A program made the position numbers and the translations under genes. Source: Paracoccus denitrificans (GTDB lineage: Bacteria; Pseudomonadota; Alphaproteobacteria; Rhodobacterales; Rhodobacteraceae). Taken from it: DNA of 23,529 bases. Below, piece after piece: positions 7,203-13,733 of the stretch. Within the stretch, counting starts at the first letter, position 1; every line of letters begins with the position of its first letter. Below the pieces are notes generated by a model. The model ran no database searches and was not told the DNA's origin. It saw only the letters and a program-made list of their open reading frames with translations. The stretch covers positions 1 through 23,529 of the forward strand of contig QFNE01000030.1 in NCBI GenBank assembly GCA_003240735.1, written 5' to 3'.

Positions 7203-7465
7203 TAATAACTTCTCACGATGCGCAAACCAGCAGGAGAAATTAACGACGGCACCTTGCCTGCGCCAGTCATCCTTAGAGAGAAGCCCCGCGCGACAAGGTC
7301 CGCCGCTTCATCTAGGGTCCGCACATAGACCGCATTGCGCTCATGGTGCTTCTCGTTGCCGTGACGTGGATCACCCAAGCAATAACCGGATGGGGTCAGC
7401 CACGGGGCTTCCTGCTTTCCGCCGCGCGGTTTGGTTCTCTCGATGCGCACAACCTTACCCGGCAT
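7202..7465 (-). CDS. Small hypothetical protein coupled to the repressor
   Basis: 87 residues from ATG 7465; a TTG at 7471 overlapping the repressor stop is an alternative start, and GGAAGGG sits upstream of both. Basic N-terminus (MPGKVVRIERTKPRGGK) followed by NAVYVRTLDEAADLVARGFS and RMTGAGKVPSLISPAGLRIV. Orphan proteins of this VYVRTLDEAADLV type occur beside phage repressors. No catalytic motif or membrane segment is seen. Tight coupling to the XRE gene suggests a regulatory accessory. The function is unknown. Confidence 0.6.
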   Translation of the reverse strand: MPGKVVRIERTKPRGGKQEAPWLTPSGYCLGDPRHGNEKHHERNAVYVRTLDEAADLVARGFSLRMTGAGKVPSLISPAGLRIVRSY

Positions 7466-7467
7466 GG

Positions 7468-7704
7468 TCAATCACCCTTCCTGATAGCCACGCCGGGACC
7501 ATTCCCGTTCTCGGCAAGGAAAACCACTCCTGCTTTTTCGAGGGCAGAACGGATGGCGTCTATGGTCTGAGCAGCCACTATTGGTCCCCCTGAGGTTTCC
7601 GCGCGCCTGATAGTCATTGTTGATTGCCCAACGCGTTCGGCAAGCTCAGCCTGTGATATGCCGATCATCGCGCGGGCGGCTCTAAGCTGTTCGGGTGTCG
7701 TCAT
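7468..7704 (-). CDS. XRE-family repressor
   Basis: 78 residues from ATG 7704 (MTTPEQLRAARAMIGISQ), with GGGG just upstream; an ATG at 7713 is possible but lies inside operator O1. The helix-turn-helix spans residues about 6-40 (AMIGISQAELAERVGQSTMT then IRRAE), followed by a short ALEKAGVVFLAENGNGPGVA tail common in alphaproteobacterial phage repressors. It is divergent from the rightward early genes, and three operators fill the gap. It is the likely lysogeny-type repressor of the element, probably autoregulated because O1 overlaps its leader. Confidence 0.9.
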   Translation of the reverse strand: MTTPEQLRAARAMIGISQAELAERVGQSTMTIRRAETSGGPIVAAQTIDAIRSALEKAGVVFLAENGNGPGVAIRKGD

Positions 7705-7711
7705 TAGCCCC

Positions 7712-7777
7712 ATGTCCGAAATGACACATTTCATCTTGTCCGGTTTCGGACAATGATCTATGTTCGCTTTCGGACAA
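7712..7777. promoter_or_regulatory. Array of three 18-bp operators at 24-bp pitch
   Basis: O1 7712-7729 ATGTCCGAAATGACACAT, O2 7736-7753 TTGTCCGGTTTCGGACAA and O3 7760-7777 ATGTTCGCTTTCGGACAA. O2 is a perfect 7-4-7 palindrome; O3 has five of seven arm pairs and O1 four. Starts are exactly 24 bp apart. The array lies between the divergent XRE repressor and the rightward genes, like the triple operators of temperate phages. Confidence 0.82.
7736..7764 (+). promoter_or_regulatory. Rightward early promoter (PR-like)
   Basis: TTGTCC at 7736-7741, a 17-bp spacer, and TATGTT at 7759-7764 form a plausible sigma-70 promoter for the genes from 7802. The -35 lies in O2 and the -10 in O3, so the repressor would block it directly. 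No start site was measured. Confidence 0.5.
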
Positions 7778-7801
7778 TAGCTGACAACGGGAGACCCCGC
7801 A

Positions 7802-7999
7802 ATGCCACGCAACCGCGTTTCGGCAGCCGCTACCGGCTTGCCTTCTGAAACCCTTCACGAAATCCACGACTGCCTTGTGCTGGCTCTGGACGCCACCGAG
7901 GGCGACCAGCCCCGCCGCTGGCAGATGCCCGAGGCCCGCAGCTACCTGCGCCATGCCCTGCGCGACATGCGCCGCATTATGGGGGAGGTCGCGGTATGA
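7802..7999 (+). CDS. Small early-operon protein
   Basis: 65 residues from ATG 7802, with GGGAG about 8 nt upstream. It is helical and charged (LHEIHDCLVLALDATEGDQP, EARSYLRHALRDMRRIMGEV). It is the first gene under the operator-controlled promoter. Its stop overlaps the next start (ATGA). It is not a recognised family. Position suggests an early regulator or anti-repressor-like function, without direct evidence. Confidence 0.7.
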   Translation: MPRNRVSAAATGLPSETLHEIHDCLVLALDATEGDQPRRWQMPEARSYLRHALRDMRRIMGEVAV

Positions 8000-8271
8000 A
8001 CCGGGAACCGACCACGCCCGAACTGATCGTCAGCGCGGCCTCTATCGCCCTGACTGGCCGTCGCCTGGTTGACAGCACCGACCGCACCAGCTTCCGCGAT
8101 GTTGGCGAGACGCTGGACGCCCTGCATGAGCATCTGGGCGTGGCAGGCGGTGCCTTGCTGTTCTTGGCCCGTCGCCTCGAATGTGAGGCCGAGGTGGAGC
8201 GGATGCTGAAAGAGGGGCAGGACCGTGTTACCGCCTTCCGCGCCTGCATGGGGATGGAGGGCAAGGCATGA
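7996..8271 (+). CDS. Small early-operon protein
   Basis: 91 residues; the ATG overlaps the previous stop, with GGGGGAGG upstream. It has a Thr/Arg-rich middle (ALTGRRLVDSTDRTSFRDVG) and helical ends (ETLDALHEHLGVAGGALLFL, ECEAEVERMLKEGQDRVTAF). No motif is recognised. It is overlapped by the next gene by 4 nt, so it is translated as part of a coupled string of four tiny genes. Confidence 0.68.
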   Translation: MNREPTTPELIVSAASIALTGRRLVDSTDRTSFRDVGETLDALHEHLGVAGGALLFLARRLECEAEVERMLKEGQDRVTAFRACMGMEGKA

Positions 8272-8564
8272 TCAGCGTTCGCCTGACTGATGGCCGGGTG
8301 TTGCATATCCCCGGGGGCCCGTTTGCTCGCGACAGTCACAGCGTCATCATGGCCCCAGCTGATGATACCTTGGCCGATCTGGTGCCGCTGATCCCGACCG
8401 AAGAACTGTTGCTGTTCACCGGCAGGTTGGTGACAGGGGCGAGGAAGCGCCGCCGCCAGCCCCGCTATGCCGAGGTGAACGCCGTTCGCCTTCGGCTGGC
8501 CCGGCTCTGTATCGACCAGGCGCTTGAAGCGTGGGGTGAGGTTCAGGTGGCCCCAGATGCGTGA
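8268..8564 (+). CDS. Small early-operon protein
   Basis: 98 residues; start coupled by ATGA overlap with GGAGGG upstream. The N-terminal half is beta-like (MISVRLTDGRVLHIPGGPFA, SHSVIMAPADD), the C-terminal half basic and helical (GARKRRRQPRYAEVNAVRLR, LARLCIDQALEAW). The basic patch could bind nucleic acid. It is not a recognised family. Confidence 0.68.
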   Translation: MISVRLTDGRVLHIPGGPFARDSHSVIMAPADDTLADLVPLIPTEELLLFTGRLVTGARKRRRQPRYAEVNAVRLRLARLCIDQALEAWGEVQVAPDA

Positions 8565-8748
8565 GGATGGGCTTCGGGTCGTGGCCCGACTGGATGGCAA
8601 GCATGAGGTGCAGACGGTGGCCGGTGAGGTCCTGGCCGTCTGCGACAGCAACGCACAAGCGTGGCGCTGGATCGACCGGCATTCAATCGGGGGACAGAAG
8701 GACGAGGACAGGCAGCTTCGCATCAGACAGTCGGATCGGTTTTCGTGA
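8557..8748 (+). CDS. Small early-operon protein
   Basis: 63 residues from ATG 8557, which overlaps the end of the previous gene by 8 nt and has AGGTGG about 9 nt upstream. The core MREDGLRVVARLDGKHEVQT, VAGEVLAVCDSNAQAWRWID resembles small phage proteins that place a strand-rich module before an AW-x-W-I-D-R helix. The basic tail is RQLRIRQSDRFS. It is the last of the four overlapping genes. The function is unknown. Confidence 0.62.
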   Translation: MREDGLRVVARLDGKHEVQTVAGEVLAVCDSNAQAWRWIDRHSIGGQKDEDRQLRIRQSDRFS

Positions 8749-8829
8749 TGCTGAAATCCGACGTGGTGACGGATTGGAAGGTCTTGCCGAAATGGTCTAG
8801 GCATGGAATGGGGGGCTGAGAGGTAATTC

Positions 8830-8883
8830 TGAGTAAAGCTCAAAATACTTGCGCGCCTCGTCATTGTGTGTTTTACTCACAAT
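8830..8883. promoter_or_regulatory. Inverted repeats upstream of the gene at 8903
   Basis: TGAGTAAA (8830-8837) and its exact reverse complement TTTACTCA (8872-8879) flank 34 bp. A smaller inverted pair, ATTGTG (8863-8868) and CACAAT (8878-8883), overlaps the right arm. They sit in the 154-bp gap before a new gene and may be operator sites, perhaps autoregulatory. Confidence 0.35.
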
Positions 8884-8902
8884 TGAAGAGGAAGGCGACC
8901 CT

Positions 8903-9565
8903 ATGGCAAAGCTACCTGCAATCATCGATCTGATCGCAAAGCACGATACACGCTCCGTTCCGACGATCACCAACTATGCGCGCGTCTTGCGTGAAGCTGG
9001 CTATTTGCCGAAGGGCAAGCGGGGGCGGGGCGCGCCCGATCTACATCCGTTGGAGGTTGCCAACCTGGTGATCGGCTTGGCAGGGGCGTCCGATGCGGTT
9101 GATGCCCCTCATGCCGTAGAGGTGCTAAAGAGCGCGAAGCTCAATCCCAATCTTCACTTGGATGGCGGCAATTTGGCGCTCGCGAAGGACGAGTTGCCTC
9201 ATTGGTCGTTTCATGAACAGACCGAAAGCTTCGGCTCGTTTCTCGCAAGCCTTTTGCTAGAAGAGCCCCGTCGCGACGACTGCCCGGACGATATGGTCGG
9301 GGTGACGAACATGTCGGTTACGATCAATGAAGTTGCGAGAGACGCAATCTTTGGCAGCGTCGAAGCCTATCTGGACGATGGCAATCAGGGGTTCACCATC
9401 GGCTTCCAAAGCCATCACCGGGAAGATGTTGAAAGAGCCTTGGAAGAGCACGGCCCCGAAGCATTTGCCGGCAGATCTTGGGGTCGCTCCACGTGGATTG
9501 GCTATAATTTTTTCGTTGATATGAGCGAACTGCTGTTGGGTGGATTGGATGATGACAGCTCATAA
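8903..9565 (+). CDS. Winged-helix-like phage/island protein
   Basis: 220 residues from ATG 8903, preceded by GAAGAGGAAGG; the longer frame from 8849 covers the inverted repeats and is rejected. The N-terminus (MAKLPAIIDLIAKHDTRSVP, TITNYARVLREAGYLPKGKR, then GRGAPDL) looks like a winged helix-turn-helix with a basic wing. A helical segment (LEVANLVIGLAGASDAVDAP) follows, and the rest is acidic with no known motif (AYLDDGNQGFTIGFQSH, ELLLGGLDDDSS). Comparable proteins occur in Rhodobacterales prophages. DNA binding is likely; its target is unknown. Confidence 0.72.
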   Translation: MAKLPAIIDLIAKHDTRSVPTITNYARVLREAGYLPKGKRGRGAPDLHPLEVANLVIGLAGASDAVDAPHAVEVLKSAKLNPNLHLDGGNLALAKDELPHWSFHEQTESFGSFLASLLLEEPRRDDCPDDMVGVTNMSVTINEVARDAIFGSVEAYLDDGNQGFTIGFQSHHREDVERALEEHGPEAFAGRSWGRSTWIGYNFFVDMSELLLGGLDDDSS

Positions 9566-9606
9566 TTTTCTTCCCCTTCCCGGTGCTCCGGCCAAATGCC
9601 GGTTTA

Positions 9607-9615
9607 TGTGGATAA
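9607..9615 (-). other. Perfect DnaA box
   Basis: TGTGGATAA on the plus strand is the exact complement of the consensus TTATCCACA. It lies in the 146-bp intergenic region ahead of the AlpA-primase operon. A single box can occur by chance, but the location beside replication genes is suggestive. Confidence 0.4.
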
Positions 9616-9631
9616 CCTCAAACAAGGATCT

Positions 9632-9658
9632 TTGGATTTTCACCAGCAGGCCTAAAAT
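9632..9658 (+). promoter_or_regulatory. Possible promoter of the AlpA-primase operon
   Basis: TTGGAT (9632-9637) and TAAAAT (9653-9658) are separated by 15 bp, slightly short, upstream of the start at 9712. It is the best promoter-like pair in the interval, but weak. Confidence 0.3.
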
Positions 9659-9711
9659 TAGGGACATCACCCGATAGCGGCCCCCGCCGATAAATCCGGA
9701 GAAATGAAAGC

Positions 9712-9987
9712 ATGATCGAGCAGAACAACCCGCTTGCGGGACCGGAGGAGATTTGCCTTCCGCCTGCCCTGAGAAAACCGCGCCTGCGTCGCGATGAGGC
9801 CAGCCAGTATCTGGAACTGGCCCATGGCATCATCATGGCTCCGGCGACCTTGGCTACTTTGGCAACGCGCGGCGGGGGGCCTCCATTCCAGAAGGTAAAT
9901 CGCACCCCTCTTTATCCCCGCTCTGCCATCGATGGGTGGGCGCTGGAAAAGCTGGGCCCACTGCGCGACTCGACGTCAGAGGAGTAG
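9712..9987 (+). CDS. AlpA/excisionase-like helix-turn-helix protein
   Basis: 91 residues with a GGAG ribosome site. The segment LRRDEASQYLELAHGIIMAP, then ATLATLATRGGGPPFQKVNR, then PLYPRSAIDGWALEKL is the MerR-type minimal HTH of AlpA and excisionase proteins: a DEAS-YL recognition helix, a GGGPPFxK wing and a Y-x-x-x-I/L-x-x-W/F helix. Such proteins control integrase expression or excision in satellites such as P4. It is the first gene of the replication operon and is followed after 3 nt by the next start. Confidence 0.85.
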   Translation: MIEQNNPLAGPEEICLPPALRKPRLRRDEASQYLELAHGIIMAPATLATLATRGGGPPFQKVNRTPLYPRSAIDGWALEKLGPLRDSTSEE

Positions 9988-9990
9988 AGC

Positions 9991-10353
9991 ATGACTGCCC
10001 TTCCCATCATTCCTGACAAGGTGTTGGCACTGCTGCCGCGTCTCGCGAGTGATGCGGATGGAGAGGTGGTCGCGACTGCCCGCCAGATCGGCAAGCAACT
10101 GAAAGCGGCAGGCACCGATTGGCATGATCTGGTGTCCCGCCTCGGCCGTGTCCCGCGCCCTGTGTCTGATGAACCCCGCAGCTGGGCCGAGTTGGCCGGT
10201 TGGTGCACTTCCCGATCGTCATTGCTCTCGCCCAAGGAGGCGAAGTTCGTCCGCGACATGATGAACCGCTCGGTTTTAGGCGGAACGCCCACCGAAAAGC
10301 AGGCCTCATGGCTGCGCGCCATATTTGCCAAATTGAAGGAGGCGGAACAATGA
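9991..10353 (+). CDS. Conserved phage-type protein preceding primase
   Basis: 120 residues with AGAGGAG upstream. The N-terminal helix LARLASDADGEVVATARQIG, then LKAAGTDWHDLV, and the C-terminal LSPKEAKFVRDM, then PTEKQASWLRAIFAKLKEAE are typical of small proteins that sit between regulators and primases in Rhodobacterales prophages and islands. Its stop overlaps the primase ATG (ATGA). It may be a replication accessory; no catalytic motif is seen. Confidence 0.75.
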   Translation: MTALPIIPDKVLALLPRLASDADGEVVATARQIGKQLKAAGTDWHDLVSRLGRVPRPVSDEPRSWAELAGWCTSRSSLLSPKEAKFVRDMMNRSVLGGTPTEKQASWLRAIFAKLKEAEQ

Positions 10354-11924
10354 ACGCCCATACAAGCGCAGCGCTCGCCTTCGCTACCGGTCTGGGTCAG
10401 AGCGATACCCGCACCGTCACCCTTAGCGACGGCCGTCCCAACCCTTCGCAGGCTGCCGGCACGCCTTATGACGTGATCGAGCCGAAGCAGATCATGGTGA
10501 TGCTCCAGAACCCGCCCAGCGTTCCCAAGGAAAAGGCGCGTTGGTTCATCCCTTCGACCTATCGTGGTCCCGACGCACGCAGTCACGAAGCCCAGCGACA
10601 GCATGGCGCGTTCTTCTGGCTTCCCGTCGATATCGATCAGAATAACCTCACTTGCGGAGAGGTGCTTTCCTCTATTCAGGCAGTCACACCGGAAGCCACC
10701 TGCCTGATCTATTCGTCGCGTTCCTCGACCGAGGACAACCGGAAGTGGCGCGCGCTCTTGCCGCTGAAGGTGGCAGTTGCTGGTGCTGATTATAGTGACA
10801 CCCTCGAAGCCTTCTATGACTTGCTGGAAGCCGCCAGCGAAGGGGTGTTGATTCCCGACCGCGCTTTGTGCCGTCCTGGCCAACTCGTCTACCTGCCGAA
10901 CCGGGGCGAGCATTATGAACTCCATGTTCATCGAGGGAAGACGCTGAACCTTGATGCCGATCATCCGATCCTCGTCCGATGCGAGGAGAACCGCGCGCGC
11001 ATCAAGGCCGCCCAGGATTTCGCCCGAAAGGAGCGCGAGCGCCGTGCTCGGGTGAAGCCGGTCGGGCGGGATGAGACGCCGGTGGATCACTTCAACCAGA
11101 ACCACTCCGTGGCCGATCTTCTCGGACGGTATGGCTACAAGCAGGCGGGACAGGGGGGTGATTGGCGCAGCCCGATGCAGACTTCCGGCAGCTATGCCAC
11201 CCGGGAGTTCGGCGACCACTGGATCAGCCTGTCAGGCAGCGATGCAGCGGCCGAGATCGGGAAGGCTACCCCGGCCGGGCACCGGTTCGGGGATGCGTTC
11301 GACCTATACGTGCACTTCGAGAAGGAGGGCGATCTCACCGCAGCCGTCCGGGAATATGCCGAGGAGGCAGGCCTGAGGGATCGCACAGAGGAACCGAACG
11401 CACCTCCAGCCGAAACCAACGTGCCGGAGGCTGGCGAAGCCGATGAGGACGACCAAGCTGCCGCAGAAGCTGACGAGGCCGCCACGGGGGCTGACGAGGC
11501 CGCGCCCTCGGACTGGCCGTTCAGGGTGAACAAGAATGGCGTTTGGAAGCGTATTGATCGAATGGACAAACAAACCGGTCAGATCACGACGAGGTGGATG
11601 CCCGTCTGCTCTGAACTGCATGTCCGTGCCGAAACGCGCGACGCGGACGGGGAAGATTGGGGCCGTTTGCTTGAGGTTGTCGACCGCGACGGCCGTCGCA
11701 AACGGTGGGCCATGCCTATGGCGCTGATGGCCGGAGATGGGAGCGCGATCCGCGACCGCCTCTTCTCTCTTGGCCTTGTCCCCTCGCAGGCACGGGACGC
11801 CCGGCAAGCCCTCCTCCAATACATTGGCTCTGCTCAGCCTGACGAGAAGGTGCGCTGTGTCGCCCGGATCGGCTGGAGCGGCGGCGCCTTCGTCCTCCCC
11901 AACCAGACCATCGGGACCTTCTGA
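10350..11924 (+). CDS. Primase-like protein ending inside a DUF927 domain
   Basis: 524 residues from ATG 10350 with AAGGAGG upstream; a longer frame from 10200 lies in the previous gene. The N-terminal part looks like an archaeo-eukaryotic-type primase: VDIDQNN with Asp94 and Asp96, CLIYSSRSSTEDNRKWRALL, then RPGQLVYLPNRGEHYELH. A middle module (HFNQNHSVADLLGRYGYKQA to DAFDLYVHFEKEGDL) resembles those joining primases to helicases, then an acidic Ala/Glu/Asp linker (about 360-390). From WPFRVNKNGVWKRIDR the DUF927 fold begins and stops at GGAFVLPNQTIGTF. The next gene resumes that fold in the +1 frame. The pair would form one primase-helicase of about 960 residues; alone, this is the priming half. 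Confidence 0.82.
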   Translation: MNAHTSAALAFATGLGQSDTRTVTLSDGRPNPSQAAGTPYDVIEPKQIMVMLQNPPSVPKEKARWFIPSTYRGPDARSHEAQRQHGAFFWLPVDIDQNNLTCGEVLSSIQAVTPEATCLIYSSRSSTEDNRKWRALLPLKVAVAGADYSDTLEAFYDLLEAASEGVLIPDRALCRPGQLVYLPNRGEHYELHVHRGKTLNLDADHPILVRCEENRARIKAAQDFARKERERRARVKPVGRDETPVDHFNQNHSVADLLGRYGYKQAGQGGDWRSPMQTSGSYATREFGDHWISLSGSDAAAEIGKATPAGHRFGDAFDLYVHFEKEGDLTAAVREYAEEAGLRDRTEEPNAPPAETNVPEAGEADEDDQAAAEADEAATGADEAAPSDWPFRVNKNGVWKRIDRMDKQTGQITTRWMPVCSELHVRAETRDADGEDWGRLLEVVDRDGRRKRWAMPMALMAGDGSAIRDRLFSLGLVPSQARDARQALLQYIGSAQPDEKVRCVARIGWSGGAFVLPNQTIGTF

Positions 11925-11925
11925 C

Positions 11926-13239
11926 ATGACCGAGCACGTCATCTTCCAGAGCGCCACGCCGCTCGACAATCCCTACCGCTGCGCCGGATCGCTCCAGGTT
12001 TGGCTGGAGCAGATCGGCAAGAACGTCCTGGGGAACAGCCGCCTGATGCTGAGCGCATCGGCCGCTTTCGCAGGGCCCCTCCTTCAGCCCCTCGGCGTTG
12101 AAGGGGGCGGCTTTCACTTCCGGGGCGGGTCCAGCACGGGCAAGACGACCGCGCTCCATATCGCTGGCTCTGTCTGGGGTGGGGGTGGCCTGAACGGCTA
12201 CGTGCGCTCGTGGCGCGCGACCTCGAACGGGCTGGAAGGCATCGCGGCGCTGCACTGCGACACGCTGCTCTGCCTGGATGAGATCGGACAGATAGATGCG
12301 CGTGAGGCTGGGCAGGTCGCCTACATGCTGTCCAACGGCCAGGGCAAGGCTCGCGCCGGCCGCGGGGGCGAGGCGCGGAAATCGGCAGAATGGCGCGTCC
12401 TATTTCTCTCGTCGGGTGAGATCAGCCTTGCGCAGAAGATGGCCGAGGACAATCGCAACCGCCGTGTGATGGCGGGCCAGGAGGTGCGGATCGTCGATGT
12501 TGCCGCCGATGCCGGTGCCGGGATGGGGATATTCGAGGAGTTGCAGGGCTTTCCGAGCGCTGACGCATTCGCCCGTCATTTCAGGGCTGCGACTGCGAAG
12601 AACTATGGGCATCCAGCAATCGCCTTCCTGACCAAGCTCGTTGCGAATCAGAAGGAGAACATCGAGCGGGTTGCGGCCTTGATGAAGCAGTTTCAAGAGA
12701 GGAACATGGTCGCGGGTGCCGATGGACAGGTGTCCCGCGTCTTGGCTCGCTTCGGGCTTGTCGCAGCTGCTGGAGAACTCGCGACCGAGTTGAAGGTCTT
12801 GCCCTGGCAAAGAGGTGATGCCTTCGCTTCATCCCGGACGTGCTTCGAGGCGTGGATCACGGGGCGCGGTGGCACCGATGCGGCTGAAGACCGCGACGCT
12901 GTCGCCTTGGTCCGGCGGTTCCTCGAGGCGCATGGCTCGAGCCGCTTCGAGCAGATCACCATCACCGACCCTGACCATCAGGGCATGGACAGCCGAATCA
13001 TCAATCGTGCAGGCTTCGTGAGGCCCCGGGGCGATGATCGAGAATACCTCTTCCTGCCTGAAGCATGGAAGGAAGTCTGCGCCAGCATGGATCCGGGGCG
13101 GGTCGCAAAGGTGCTGGTCGATCGCGGTTTCATGCTGACCGGGGGTGATGGCAAGCCGCAGGTCAAGCAGCGCCTTCCCGGGATCGGCAAGCCTGCCCGC
13201 TGCTATGTTGTTTCGTCGTCCATCCTTGCCGACGACTGA
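11926..13239 (+). CDS. DUF927 P-loop helicase-like protein (C-terminal half)
   Basis: 437 residues from ATG 11926, one base after the upstream TGA (TGACATG), so translation is likely coupled or joined by a +1 shift. DUF927 continues with HVIFQSATPLDNPYRCAGSL and the Walker A GGSSTGKTTAL (67-77). Walker B is LLCLDEI with Asp118-Glu119, then sensor-like VLFLSSGEISLAQK. The C-terminus (GMDSRIINRAGFVRPRGDDR, FLPEAWKEVCA) is a winged-helix-like tail. DUF927 proteins act as replicative helicases in phages and islands. The protein lacks its own DUF927 N-terminal strands. Iteron cluster A starts 4 bp after its stop. Confidence 0.85.
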   Translation: MTEHVIFQSATPLDNPYRCAGSLQVWLEQIGKNVLGNSRLMLSASAAFAGPLLQPLGVEGGGFHFRGGSSTGKTTALHIAGSVWGGGGLNGYVRSWRATSNGLEGIAALHCDTLLCLDEIGQIDAREAGQVAYMLSNGQGKARAGRGGEARKSAEWRVLFLSSGEISLAQKMAEDNRNRRVMAGQEVRIVDVAADAGAGMGIFEELQGFPSADAFARHFRAATAKNYGHPAIAFLTKLVANQKENIERVAALMKQFQERNMVAGADGQVSRVLARFGLVAAAGELATELKVLPWQRGDAFASSRTCFEAWITGRGGTDAAEDRDAVALVRRFLEAHGSSRFEQITITDPDHQGMDSRIINRAGFVRPRGDDREYLFLPEAWKEVCASMDPGRVAKVLVDRGFMLTGGDGKPQVKQRLPGIGKPARCYVVSSSILADD

Positions 13240-13242
13240 CAC

Positions 13243-13333
13243 TGTTCCCCCTGTTCCCCAAGGTGTCTCCATCTGGGGAACAGGGAAAATGCCAATAAAT
13301 GCAGGGATGTTCCCCATGTTCCCCGCGTTCCCC
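13243..13333. repeat. Iteron cluster A, candidate replication origin
   Basis: Six copies of an 8-mer: TGTTCCCC at 13243, 13252, 13308 and 13317, CGTTCCCC at 13326, and the inverted GGGGAACA at 13275-13282. Direct copies are at 9-bp pitch. Gaps around the inverted copy are 15 and 25 bp; the 25-bp gap is AT-rich. The inner arms CCCTGTTCCCC (13249-13259) and GGGGAACAGGG (13275-13285) could also form a hairpin. The cluster fills the gap between helicase and HNH genes. Confidence 0.8.
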
Positions 13334-13358
13334 AACACTAGGCAGGCAGGAGTAAGTG

Positions 13359-13733
13359 ATGCCTACAAGAGCCCCAAGGATCTGTTCATGCGGCAAGGTG
13401 GTCCCGGCCGGTGTCAGGTGCGAATGCCAGAAGGCCTGCAAGAGGGAGAGCGACAGGATCTATGATGCAAAGCGCCCAAGCGCGCGGCAGCGTGGATATG
13501 ACAAGGAATGGGAGCTGGCAGCCAAGCGCTTCCTGAGCCGTCTAGAAAACCAGCGGTGTGTGATCTGTGGAAAGCAGGCGACAGTCGTGGACCACAAGGT
13601 CGCCTTCAAGGGCGATAATGCCCTCAGGATGGATCCTGCGAACTGGCAGCCCATGTGCCGGCCGTGCAATTCGCGAAAGAACGTTCGGAAAGAAGGTGGG
13701 TTCGGACGGAGGCCACGAGGGGGGGCGCAATAA
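13359..13733 (+). CDS. HNH endonuclease
   Basis: 124 residues from ATG 13359 with AGGAG about 8 nt upstream. A Cys-rich N-terminus (ICSCGKVVPAGVRCECQKAC) precedes the HNH core: CVIC at 67-70, VVDHKVAFKGD with Asp78-His79, DPANWQPMC with Asn95, and CRPCNSRK with Cys100 and Cys103 completing the zinc site. The family cuts DNA with one metal and often works with terminases in phage packaging. Here it sits between two iteron clusters, so a nicking role in replication or packaging is possible. Its stop overlaps the next ATG (TAATG). Confidence 0.9.
   Translation: MPTRAPRICSCGKVVPAGVRCECQKACKRESDRIYDAKRPSARQRGYDKEWELAAKRFLSRLENQRCVICGKQATVVDHKVAFKGDNALRMDPANWQPMCRPCNSRKNVRKEGGFGRRPRGGAQ

Noticed and set aside
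10200..10349. Longer start for the primase half
   Set aside because: It would overlap the preceding coding gene; ATG 10350 has a strong AAGGAGG site and ATGA coupling.
11737..11925. N-terminal extension of the DUF927 half upstream of 11926
   Set aside because: The extension is a low-complexity Ser/Ala/Pro frame antiphase to the well-conserved end of the primase half.
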